DNA of 64,000 bases from Mytilus galloprovincialis. Its lineage: Eukaryota; Mollusca; Bivalvia; Mytilida; Mytilidae. Position 1 is the first letter of the stretch, and each line of letters begins with the position of its first letter. Both the position numbers and the translations under genes were made by a program. The notes beneath the pieces are model-generated. The model worked only from the letters and a program-made list of their open reading frames with translations, ran no database searches and was not told where the DNA came from. Positions 23,475 through 34,495 of the stretch are shown one piece after another. The DNA is taken from the NCBI RefSeq assembly GCF_965363235.1, contig NC_134839.1, positions 98,661,743 through 98,725,742 of the forward strand, written 5' to 3'.

Positions 23475-26400
23475 CTAGAACACCACTTGTGGTCTGTAGT
23501 GAGGTTGAAATTTGTTGGCCTTTTTACCAAGTCTTAATCTGTGCTTATTCTTAAGTCTCTGCATGTAACCAAGATCTTTAACTCTTTTCTGTGCCACCTC
23601 ACCTAAAAATAAAGAGATGTCATATTATATATTATTCTATGTGACAAATATAATTCTATAACACAAGTTTTTTTAAATCATGGAATTTTATGTGTCAATT
23701 TTTGTATAGATGTAACATTCTACCAATGAAATATTTATGACACAATTACAAAAAACATTGGGCAATTGTTATTTTTTAAATGAAACCTAATTATAAATGT
23801 TGGAGTACTATCAAAGAGGACCAATACCGTCTACATCATATGAAATACAAATGGGATACCTGCTTATAACAAAGATCACACAAAGTAACTTTAAGGAGCA
23901 AGCTCACACACCCCACTTTCTGACAAAATAAACATGGTACTTTCTTTAAAGTAAAAATAAAGACTCTGGCCTGGGGACATAACAATTCATATCATCCAAA
24001 AGTGCTTCCTTGTTTAATATTCTTCAGATTATAGTACTCTTCCAAAGTAATGAATAGAAATACAACAGGAACAGACTGAACTGCTGATCCTTCAAAAGCA
24101 CTTCAGTTGATGCCAGGTTTTAGGTGAGTTTTGATATTCAGTGGTTGTTAGTTTTTTACCTCAATCAGGCTGTTGGTTTTCTCTTTTGAATTGATTTACA
24201 TTTGTTATTTCTTGGCTTTTTATAGTGTTTTTTATCTGTTTTAAAACTAGTCAAGTGAAGTCCTGTGTATAATGGACACATGACCTATTTAACTAATCAA
24301 CATTTGTGTATAATAAATAATTACCTGTACAACCCGTCCACCCAAGTGCTTTGTACTGAGCCAACATTTTAGGTAAAACGCTCTTGTTCTGGCTTAAGTC
24401 TCTGTGTGGTAAATTCTGTTTGTAATATTTCATCAATGACCTATGCCCAATAGTTGCACCTGGAAAATCAATGAAATTAAAATTTATTGAACTCTGTGAA
24501 ATAAAATTTCTTTGCACTTTATTGAAATAAAATTTCTTTGCATTATATTAATTAAGTATTTTTTATGCAGAGACACACTGTATTTATACAGTTATACATC
24601 CAAGTACAATTGATAAGTTATAAATTATTTTAAACTGTCACTCATTTGAATTCTCTCTACTATAGTTTTAGCCAAAAAATCCTTTTATGGTCATAAACCT
24701 TGTGTTTAAATTTCATAAATTTCTATTTACTTATACTAAAGTTATGGTGCGAAAAACAAGAAAAATGCTTATTTGGGCCCCTTTTTGGCCCCCAATTCCT
24801 TAACTGTTGGGATCTCAACTCCCAAAATCAATCCCAACCTTCCTTTTGTGTTGATAAACCTTGTGTTTAAATTTCAATGATTTCTATTTACTTATACTAA
24901 AGTTATTGTGCGAAAACCAAGAATAATGCTTATTTGGGCCCTTTTTTGGCCCTTAATTCCTAAACAGTTCGAACCAACACACCCAAAATCAATCCCAACC
25001 TTCCTTTTTTGGTCATAAACTTTGTGTCAAAATATCATTGATTTCTATTTGCTTAAACTAAAGTTATAGTGCGAAAACCTAGAAAATGCTTATTTGGGCC
25101 CTTTTTGGCCCTTAATTCCTAAACTGTTGGGACCAAAGCTTCCTAAATCAATCCCAACCTCCCTTTTATGGTCATAAACCTTGTGTTTAAATTTCATACA
25201 TTTCTATTTACTTAAACTAAAGTTATAGTGGGAAAACCAAAAGTATTCGGACGACGACGACGCTGACACCAACGTGATACCAATATACGACCAAAAAATT
25301 TTCAATTTTTGCGGTCGTATAAAAATCCTTATTTAAAGGCATTACACACCTGAAGGTAATACCAATTCATACCCATCATCAAGCAGAACTTGTGGGTCAA
25401 CTTGTTCAGAATCCACTTCCATACTTTCCTCACCCTCTCCTGCAGCTTCATCAAAGTCTGGATAGCTACTCCTGTAACAAAAAAATCAGATTACTTATAG
25501 AGAACAAGAACAGGTGATGAAATTATTAGCTGTCATGGCCTATAAATGGAGAGCTTGAAAAGTCTGTTATCCACAGCACTGTTAAGAAATTGAGTGGACA
25601 GAGCAATAGACCAACAAAAAAATTCTGAGGAGTTGCACTATTTCTGATATTAAATCATATACAGAAAAAAAATATACCAAGAAATATTTCATTAAGAAGG
25701 CATATCTACAATTTTCTTTTTTAAATTGGCTAGAGGTATAGGGGAGGGTTGAGATCTCAAAAAAAATGTTTAACGCCGCCACATTTTTGCGCCTGTCCCA
25801 AGTCAGGAGCCTCTGTCTGGCCTTTGTTAGTCTTGCATGATTTTTAATTCTAGTTTCTTGTGTATAATACTGAACTTAGTTTTAGGTCCATTATCACTGA
25901 ACTAGTATAGATATTTGTTTAGGGGCTAGCTGAAGGACGACTCCGGGTGCAGAAGTTTCTACATTGAAGACCTATTGGTGACTTTCCGTTGTTGTCTGTT
26001 CTATGGTTTGGTTGTTGTCTCTTTGACACATTCCCAATTTCCATTCTTAATTTTAATTGATGGTCTCCTGCCAGTTTTACAATCTCACCTGTAATCATAG
26101 TAATCAGCATATTTAAACATTGTATCCCCATTATGTAGAAGTTTATAATCTTACCTGTAATCATAGTAATCGGAATAGTCAAACATTGTATCCCCATCAT
26201 GTAGAAGTTTACAATCTTACCTGTAATCATAGTAATCAGCATATTCAAACATTGTATCCCCATCATGTAGAAGTTTACAATCTTACCTGTAATCATAGTA
26301 ATCAGCATATTCAAATATGGTATCCCCATCATGTAGAATTTTACAATCTTACCTGTAATCATAGTAATCAGCATATTCAAACATTGTATCCCCATCATGT

Positions 26401-29400
26401 AGAAGTTTACAATGTCCCTTGTCTAACATGTGTTTCTGTACAGCCTGTACTGAGTGGAAAGCCTTCCCTTTCTCATTACACCACAGGCAAACATGACCAA
26501 CTCCTACTTTTTCACCTACAAAATTTAAATATAAAACATTGAACAATAATACATTATTTTCATAATTTTCTTTATCCTTTATTTAATGTTTTTTTTTCAA
26601 TTTTTGTCTCAGAGATCTTAGGTAGCAATATACAGTTTATAGTTTTATTTCCCATTTTGATATGTGATTTTTTCAATTATGAAAGTTATTGTGCCATCAA
26701 CTTACTTTTTTAGACAGCAAACAAATAATAAAGCCTTCAAAGTGGTTTATATGAACATCAAGATTATCTTTTGCATGTGTTATCGGCCATTTTCTAATTG
26801 ACAGTCAGTTGTTTCACATCAGTACTGGCCATAAGTACAGTAACTATTGTAGTGTTTTTAATCAATTTGTTAACACACTAATGCATATATGATTTTCATT
26901 TGACCTCTTGATAAATGGTTTCAGGAAAGGTGTCACTCAAATGGATAGAAATTCAACTTCAGACTAAAATGACATTTTCGTCCCCATTTTCAAAATATTG
27001 TGAATCAAATTAATGTTACCTAGGTACACAACAAGTCCTTCCAAATCAGCAATAAATCCTGCATCCGGTATGAAGAAGCTATGTTTCTTAGTCATGTGAT
27101 TGACATTTGACTCCAGAGATGAACTGATATGTGAACAGAATAAGCATTCCTCGATACCTAAGGCATTTTCTTCCCAATCCTCCACGGATTCTCCATCAGA
27201 ATCATCTATAAAAAGAAAAATAAATAGAGATCACACAATTATTAATCTAATAAATTGTAAATATCTTTCAGTGAAAGATATACTATCTTTCAGTGAAAGA
27301 TATACTCAGTATTTTTTTCGGTAATCTGTTGACTTTTATATATTATAGAAAACAAGATACAGACATAAAAATACTTTAAGGATTAAATGGGAATCTATTA
27401 TTATCATGCATGTTTTACAATAGTAAATCCTTATTCAAAAATGCCATCAAGACATCTCTTCTTTAAAAACTGAAAAGATTGAAACTTTTCAATTGAGAAG
27501 TATTGCATTTTAAAAACAGCTAATCATAATCCTAAATTTCCTTTGGTGAACTTTCCATTTTAAAGAACTTCTATTTCTGCAGATGCAATTTTATGCTGAA
27601 CCAGTGATTTTTTTAGAGTAGATGTAAATACCCTTTACTGTATTACACAATGATGGTAAAATTGAATATGGGTATAGGGGTTTATCAAAGGTAAATATAT
27701 GAAGTTACCGTCATCGGATATTTCCATCTGTGTTTTGTTACTTCCAGCTGGTTTAGCTTGATCTCCCTTGCCACCAGCAGTAGCTGATATTTTGGTTTTC
27801 AGTGCCATGTTTACACAATCTTTCATCAATCTTTTTTCATTTTCTGGCAAATCAGAAAAATCTGTTCCTTCTGCATTTTCTGTGATTTTTTCTTTATTTT
27901 TTTCTATTTCTTCTCTCAGCTTTGAGGTGTGTTTTGTAACAACATCTTTATGCTTTTTAGATTTTAAATGATTTTCATACTGGTTCTTTGAGTTGAAATG
28001 TTTATTACATATTTCACATGTAGCAGTGGTGGCCTCCTCATCTATAATAGCCTGTTAACAAACCAAATCAAACTTAATGAAACATTGTCTGAAACAAATT
28101 TAACTTGTTTCTTTTGAATACCACTAATATTTACTTCCATGTAAATGTTTGTGTATGGAAGCACCAAAGTTCAAAAAGTTTAAACTGAAATCAGATAATT
28201 CCTCTCCTTGAAAGATGTAACACAAGGTGATCTGATAGTTCCTGAGCAAAAAGTTGAGGTTTTTAAAAATCTGATTCTGGATCAATGTTAAGAAATGGAC
28301 TACCATATAAAATGCCTAAAGAACAAAACACATTTACTTTTAAACAAAGTACAATGTATTATTTTGATTTCTATATTTTTGGATTTGATTTGATTTGATT
28401 TTTTTTTTTTTTTTACTTTTTTTTTTTTTTTTTTACTTTGTGTACCTCTTGACCAGTTTTATCTCTTATCACATTTAAATAAAAATTCATTGTAATTTGA
28501 ACTACTTGTCTGCTACTATGTGTAAATATATGTTTTAGATTTATATGTGAGGGCCACAAGGAAGTTTAGATTGTTGTAACTTACAGCTGTGTTTACCTTC
28601 TTTAAATAAAGAATTTATTATTAATAATTATTATCATTATGCTCTTGTTTAATTCAATCCTTGAATGGATATTCTGTCATTCTGATATAATTTAAAAAAA
28701 AAAAAATACTTCTAGCTAATTTTTTGAGTTCCTGATGTTAAAATTATTTCAGAAATACATTTGATTAAACAAAAACAACAACAACAATACTTTATTTTAA
28801 AAGGGTTACACAGTTAGCTATATAACTAATCTTCCCCGAGGCCCTCATCATGAAAATAAAACAAAATGCAAATATATACATTGCATACATTTGTATAAAA
28901 AGTCAAGTATGATAAAACGTTCAATACAACTTGATAAAATGCTATCAAAAAATAAACATGATGACATAGTCAGTTTTCAATATTATTTATACAGCTAGGT
29001 TGATTTCATTAAATGATCTGTTATTTTGTATTTGAAAGAATTAACATTTGTAATATTTCTAAATGGTATTGGCAAATTATTCCACAAGAATGGTCCAGAA
29101 TACACAAAAGATTTTTTGAACAATTCTGTTTTTGGTTTAGGGAGTATGAGGTTTCCTTGAACAGCATTTCTCAAGGGGTATGGATTTCTGTCTGAAACAT
29201 AATGAAACTTGTTAGTAAGATATGATGGGGGCATCATTTTTAATGCACTTAAATGTCATCACAAACTTAAGATATTTTATTCTCTGTTCAACTGTCATCC
29301 AGTTTAAGTGTTTGAATAAAGCGAAGGAGCGAAAGTGTCTGTTTCTAGTATTAATCTAGCAGCTCTCTTTTGTAATTTAAATATTCAATTTAAACCCTCA

Positions 29401-30739
29401 CTGCTACAACTACCCCACACTAAACAACAATAATCAATTAGTGGTTAGATATAACCATTATAGAATAATTTTCTGCAGTCTAGATTTAGAAATTTCTTAA
29501 TCTTTAATAGTAGATATAGTTTAGATGAAATTTTTGAGCAGATCACATCAATTTGGTTTGTCCATGTGAGGGAAGGGTAAATTTTAATGCCTAAGAGACT
29601 TTCGCATGTGGAAGATTGTATCACTTGATTGTTAATAGTTAAACAACTCTCATTGTAATGTGGCATAGCTCTTTGCTTTGTTCCAATAATCATATATTTT
29701 GTTTTATTTTTATTGATGAACATATTGTTATCATTGCACCATTCATGCCATTCCTCAACACTATGTAAATCTTCTTGTACCTTTGACGGTAGAGTTTGAT
29801 AACAATTACCAGAAAGATGTAAAGTTGAATCATCAGCATACAAATCAGACCAACAATTTTTTATATACTAGATAGGAAGGTTGTTTATGTATAATATAAA
29901 CAGAATGGGTCCTAATATGGAGCCTTGGGGAACACCATACTTGATATAAAGTTTTTCAGAATGAGCATTACCAATTTGTACTTTTAAATACGATTTAAAA
30001 AAAAAAAAAACAGCAGCATTATCAAATCATAAATTTCAAGTTTTTTTTACAGACAATATCATGATCTACTACATCAAAAGCTTTTTTTAAAATCCAACAG
30101 GACTGCTATGGTGATATTACCATCATTTATGAATGAATATCCTGTATCTATTTATCTCTGATATTGATAAGGGTAGTTTGGCAAGAGTGTTCTTGTCGAA
30201 ACCCAGACTATGCTAGGTGTAAAAGATCTAATCTTTTCAGATAGTCATACAAATGTTTTGAAACATGCTTTTCTAAAAGTTTTGATAAAATAGGAAGTAC
30301 AGAAATTGGTCTATAATTTGTTGCCATGAATTTTTCCCCAGCTTTAAAAACAGGGGTTACTCTTGCATTCTTTAGAACACTGGGTAATGTACTTGTGTCT
30401 ATCATTCTGTTAAAAATGTAAGTTAAAGATGAAGTTATGAAAGGAGCACTGAATTTAAAAAAATTTGGTCCTATGTTATCAGATCCGGTTGATTTATTAA
30501 TGTCAAGTTTGATCGTCTCATTAAATAGATCATTTATTGTGACTGGTGGAATTAAAGGAACTTACCTTTTCTCTCTGTGCAAGAACTTTCTGTTGGAAAG
30601 TATCTGCTGTGACTGGTGGGAGCTCAGCTACTTTTCTTTTCAAGTTATATCTGTGCCAGTCAGTTTTATAATGTCCTCTCTGAAGATCCAATGTGGAAAA
30701 TCCTACTCTGCATGTTATACATGTATACAGGCCCGACAT
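23475..30739 (-). CDS. ZNF622: ZNF622 (REI1/ZPR9-type) 60S biogenesis zinc-finger protein, 7 exons
   Basis: Cytoplasmic late 60S ribosome maturation factor of the Rei1/Reh1 family (family knowledge). Exons in coding order: 30739-30566, 28051-27709, 27205-27020, 26515-26353, 25471-25350, 24459-24325 and 23602-23475. All junctions are GT-AG with matching phases; 416 codons plus TAG. Four C2H2-type fingers: C7/C10/H23/H29, C70/C73/H86/H92, C193/C196/H209/H214 and C244/C247/H263/H269. The first has the family start [10 protein letters not shown]; the third and fourth read CLFCSH and [11 protein letters not shown]. The C-terminus has the conserved [11 protein letters not shown] and YKALGWTG. Human ZNF622 is about 477 residues from memory; the linker between fingers is shorter here. 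The start is the ATG at 30737-30739, preceded by a plausible acceptor (ATTTTAG|GACAG at 30755/30756), so a 5' non-coding exon is likely near 34160-34215. The donor of exon 4 is repeated. Confidence 0.93.
24660..25325 (-). mobile_element. HINE-like family B fragment in ZNF622 intron 5
   Basis: The head on the - strand is TTTTTATACGACCGC, ending at about 25325, only 24 bp from the exon 5 donor. It is followed by about four 160-bp units (the reverse of CAAGGTTTATGACCA...). The 130-bp units and the tail hairpin are missing, so it is truncated. Confidence 0.65.
25730..26060 (+). repeat. Dispersed repeat, family M, in ZNF622 intron 4
   Basis: A nearly complete copy, from GGCTAGAGGTATAGGGGAGG to TTCCCAATTTCCATTCTTAA. 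It lies opposite to ZNF622 and ends about 25 bp before the 66-bp repeats. Confidence 0.55.
26083..26418 (-). repeat. Five copies of the ZNF622 exon 4 end with its 5' splice site
   Basis: CTGTAATCATAGTAATC starts at 26089, 26155, 26221, 26287 and 26353, exactly 66 bp apart. In coding sense each unit is AAACTTCTACATGATGGGGA...GATTACAG|GTAAGATTG. The copy ending at 26353 is the real exon 4 end ([21 protein letters not shown]) and splices in phase 2 to SSYPDFDE of exon 5. The four intronic copies are nearly identical and keep GT donors; the outermost has GTGAGATTG. The overlapping ORFs (25919-26398 -, 26120-26542 +) are frame shadows of this repeat. Confidence 0.9.
28440..28660 (+). mobile_element. 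Possible LINE 3' tail fragment
   Basis: AGGGCCACAAGGAAGTTTAG is followed by TAAATAAAGAATTTATTATT and an ATT-rich run, the form of a CR1/L2-type LINE 3' end on the + strand. No coding part remains. Two poly(T) runs precede it (about 28398-28435). Confidence 0.35.
28775..30562 (-). mobile_element. 5'-truncated, decayed CR1/L2-like LINE in ZNF622 intron 1
   Basis: Going down the - strand: TGSDNIGP (near 30480), [12 protein letters not shown] and [19 protein letters not shown] (30405-30208), [22 protein letters not shown] (about 29935-29870), [12 protein letters not shown] (29843), then thumb-domain sequence to 29445. The C-terminal region has [13 protein letters not shown] (29237-28995). These are reverse-transcriptase motifs of Jockey-superfamily LINEs. 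The reading frame is broken by stops and shifts. The 3' end is AATAAAGTATTG then TTG repeats. The 5' truncation point is about 4-5 bp inside the intron after the exon 1 donor (30565). Confidence 0.8.
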
Positions 30740-30844
30740 GACATCAACAGCTGTCCTAAAATTGAATAGTCCTGTAACTTAGTTAAATGAAACATGATCA
30801 CAAAATACTTCACTTTTGTAATGCAGGGTTAATATTTATAAAAC

Positions 30845-31500
30845 AATTGGGAAATGTGTCTATGGGACACAGATGATGTTCCACCTTGCATATATGATTA
30901 TATGGAGACGAAGTCCTCTATAACGGTAGAAAAATCAATAAAAAAATTAATTAAAAATCAGGAAAATTTCCCGAATTTTTTCATTCTACTAATAAACTCA
31001 AAATTGTTAACTTTTTTTCAGACTTTTTTAAATCCACCCATCTGTGCAGAAATCTACTTCCTTTTCCAGTCTTGTTTGCATGAGACTTTGAATAAAATAT
31101 CTATTTATCAGTCTAGTAAAATATAAGGAAGGACCTCAATACCAAATCATTTTTAATAAATATTTGATATGAAAAAAACGTTACCTGAGAGCGTTTCTTT
31201 GTTTACTTTGAATATGACGTCTTAACTAAAATCCCTAACAACAGAACCAAAATCGGAAACATAACGGTATTTCTATTTCTTTTTTTTTTAACATGAATTA
31301 AAAGAATTCATATGGACTTCTCCCCCTTCCACAAGTAATGCCTGCCTCATATTAAAGGAACATAAATTTATGATAACTTAAGAACGATAAAAGTGACACT
31401 ATCCAAATTTGTACATTTTTTTACTTACAAATGTAGTCTGTGTTTTGTGGTAATAATCATGATAATCATTTGTATATTGTGGTAATAAATATTGCATAAA
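30845..31500 (-). repeat. Family G fragments, - strand, upstream of ZNF622 coding exon 1
   Basis: 30850-30905 is the inverse of the G hairpin end (GTGTCTATGGGACACAGATG). 31310-31500 is the inverse of the G body (TACAAATGTAGTCTGTGTTT, GTGGTAATAATCATG). The ORF at 30854-31126 is not recognised as a gene. The region is probably the ZNF622 5' UTR intron. Confidence 0.5.
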
Positions 31501-31930
31501 AGTTTCAGAGTGAATGTCCCACATGTTGACGACGGACGGTCAGACAGACGGGCGGACAAAGGTATACTTTTATACGTCCTGTAAACGGGCGTATAAAAAG
31601 TGTGTCCGATTCGACTTTGGCCAAAACTGGTAGGGGTCCGCTGGACAGTCCGACAGTTCTATAGTCTGACGGTTCAATGGTCCGACGGTTTAATAGTCCG
31701 ACAATTCTGTAGTCCGACGGTCTGATGGTCCGATAGTCCGACATATACAACCATATATGATATAATAGACTAATCAATTCACAGGCACAAGGCGTTCTAC
31801 CTGGCTTTCGAGACGCGACAGACCTAACTTTTCCAAAACTGAATCCTGTTATTGTTTTTAGCTTATTTCACAGATAATCCAACGACTCCGCTTTTGGTCG
31901 ATTTTAAACTAAAAGTCCATTTACTTTTCT

Positions 31931-32265
31931 ACATTGGCTAGAGGTATAGAGGGGAGGGTTGAGATCTCATAAACATGTTTAACCCCACCGCATTTTTGCG
32001 CCTGTCCCAAGTCAGGAGCCTCTGGCCTTTGTTAGTCTTGTATTATTTTAATTTTAGTTTCTTGTGTACAATTTGGAAATTAGTATGGCGTTCATTATCA
32101 CTGAACTAGTATATATTTGTTTAGGGGCCAGTTGAGGAACGACACCGGGTGCGGGAATTTCTCGCTACATTGAAGACCTGTTGGTGACCTTCTGCTGTTG
32201 TTTTTTCTATGGTCGGGTTGTTGTCTCTTTGGCACATTCCCCATTTCCATTCTCAATTTCATGCT
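31931..32265 (+). repeat. Dispersed repeat, family M
   Basis: A full-length-looking copy, from GGCTAGAGGTATAGAGGGGA to TTGTTGTCTCTTTGGCACAT and CCATTTCCATTCTCAA. No target duplication could be fixed. Confidence 0.55.
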
Positions 32266-32524
32266 TACATCCAAATGCGTTCAATATCTTTTCTATTTTC
32301 AAAAACATCGTTGGTAGATAATTATTAATGTAATCATGAAATAGAATACAGTCGCATACACGTATGCTGTGGATATCCCCTTTCTTTTATTTATTCTTTG
32401 TGTTTAATTTTCATAATAGAATATTCTTTCATATTTCTACCTATATTTTAAGCTAATTCCACACTTTTTTCCGTTTATTAGTTTTCTCGTCTGAATTATT
32501 TTACACGGGGTCCTTTTTTCTTTA

Positions 32525-33650
32525 ACTCACCTTACCTAAAAGATCATGTGAGCTTTTGCCATCATTTGGCGTCCGTCACTGTCAACATTTTACTTAAAGA
32601 TCTTCTCCACTGAAACCATTGGGCCAATTTGAACCAAACTTGGCAGCAATGGTCTTTATCTGGTCCTCTTTCAGAATTGTGTCCTATGCCCCGATCCGTA
32701 GTACAAGATGGCTGCCATTGCTGAACATAGTTAAACACAAGGGTCCTATGGAAAGTCACTTCAAAATCATCTTGTCTGAAACCATTCAGCCAATTTGAAC
32801 CAAATTTTGCAGCAATGGTCCTTGGGTGGTCCGCTTTAGAAGTTATGTTCAGCGTCCCCAAATTCCAACCAAGATGGCTGCAACATCTGAACTTTATTAA
32901 ACATAGGACCCTATGGCAGCATCAATCAAAAATCTTTTTGTCTGAAACCACTGAGTTAATTGGGAACAAACTTAAGTAGAATGGTCCTTGGGTGGTCCCC
33001 TTCCGAAAACTATGTCCGACATAACCGATCTCAGACCAAGATATCCGCAACAGCCGAACTCAGCTAAACATTGGATCCTATGGAAAATTCTCATAAAGAT
33101 CTTCTTGTCTGGAACCAGTAGGCCAATTGTGACGAAACTTTTGTAGAATGGTTCTAAAGTGGTCCCTTCGAAAAATATTTCCAACATCTTCAATCTGCGA
33201 ACAAGATAGCCGCAACAATCAAACTTTAATAGTTTAACATATATAGGACCCTATGAGAAATTTACTTACATATTTCATTGTCTGAAATAACTTAGGAAAT
33301 GGAACAATACTTGGCAGCAATGGTCCTTGGGTGGTCCTGTTTCAGAAATGAGTCAAATGATCCGGGGCCGCCGACCAAGATGGCTGCCATAGTGAACTTA
33401 GTAATATTGAATCCTTTAGGAAATACCTTAAAAGACCTTTTCGTCTGAAACCACCAAAGATACAATTTTAACTCTAGCTTACAAATGATGTTTTGAACAT
33501 CTAAGTAACAACCATCCTGAAAATGAAATAGTGCAGCATTTGTAAGCCAGGGAGCAGCAATAGTCAGTCAAATGAGTACTGTGAATACCTGAAAACAGTC
33601 ATGTGAGACCAACACTGACTTATGGAGGCCTAAAAAACACATTCAGGTGA
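32525..33650 (+). repeat. Tandem-unit repeat, family F, related to J
   Basis: Five units of ~165-180 bp contain CTGAAACCA, AATTTGAACCAAACTTGGCA, ATGGTCCTTGGGTGGTCC and CAAGATGGCTGCCAT. The part from CAAGATGGC to CATAGGACCCTATGG is shared with the - strand reading of family J (17843-19098). The 3' side near 33640 has CAGGTGACC where J has CAGGTGAGC, but J's terminal hairpin is missing, so this copy is truncated. The ORFs at 32562-33193 are repeat sequence. Confidence 0.55.
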
Positions 33651-34159
33651 CCGGAATTCGTGTTCAGCGTTTCCTTCAGTTGGTAGGTAGGATCTTTTTA
33701 CTTTTAAATTAGTTCATTATACTTTAATCATACGTACACAGTACTCAAATCCGGTATATGACTTCTGACTCAAAACTGTCGGACTATCGAACTATCGGAC
33801 TATTGAACTGTCGGATCATCGAACCGTCGGACCATCGAACTGTCTGACTATCGAAGCGTCAGACTACAAAATGTATCACTACGGCCCCAACTGGTAGTGT
33901 GGCCAAAAAGACCTGTGGACAAACTGGTTATGTCTAAAACTCTATGCCACGGCAAAATTCACAGGCACTTGATTATATCTACGGGGAGACCCACTACCAA
34001 CGAATATACGTTGAACCTGTGGCAAACTATATTAGTCTATAAACAAATCTGAAAATGAAGAATGTTTATCAACAATGACATTTTCGTCACCTTCTACTCC
34101 TTCCCATAGTATACCCGAGTTCTCTTCAAGACTTTTCTGACAATTAAATTAAAGAAATT

Positions 34160-34495
34160 ACCTAACAATATTTATGTCAAAGATTCTTACAACGTGTTTT
34201 GCAATACTAAAATCTGTACATACTACTTCCGGTTTGAATATCCGAAAACAAACATTTGACAGTAGGAGAGAGAGAAATCATTTCAAGATTCACAATCAAT
34301 AAATTAAATTTTAGTAAATGATAATGTACAAATTCAATTTATCTTCCATAAAATCTACACATAAGCGACTTTAATTCAGGTTATCAAAAAAATATCTGGT
34401 TGAATCAAAAGCGTGTCCGAATCCGGAGATGTATCCGTATTTCCCGTTCGTCAGCCTTTTCCGCTTCCTCTATCCAACTTTCAGCCTTCGAAATG
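34160..34495. promoter_or_regulatory. Probable shared promoter of ZNF622 (-) and RPL37A (+)
   Basis: On the - strand an ETS/GABP-type ACCGGAAGT (34225-34233) precedes a candidate non-coding ZNF622 exon. That exon would end TTGTTAG|GTAATT (donor at 34160/34161) and splice to the acceptor at 30755/30756, 16 bp before the ATG. On the + strand a pyrimidine tract CCTTTTCCGCTTCCTC (34455-34470) resembles the 5'TOP start of a ribosomal protein mRNA, 38 bp before the RPL37A ATG. The two start regions are about 240 bp apart. No TATA box was seen. The layout is inferred. Confidence 0.5.

Larger units (their letters stand above)
31620..33872. repeat. Inverted pair of short-period GTCCGA arrays
   Basis: 31634-31745 consists of about ten units of ~10-14 bp with GTCCGAC(G)GT and CTATAGTC segments. 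33775-33872 is the same type of array in reverse (GTCGGACTATCGAACTATCG). They face each other across 2.0 kb containing a family M copy and family F. The - strand ORF at 31505-31777 is a reading of the left array. Confidence 0.55.

Noticed and set aside
25919..26542. 159-codon - strand and 140-codon + strand ORFs
   Set aside because: Both are off-frame or antisense readings of the five 66-bp ZNF622 exon 4 repeats; the 66-bp period keeps the frames open.
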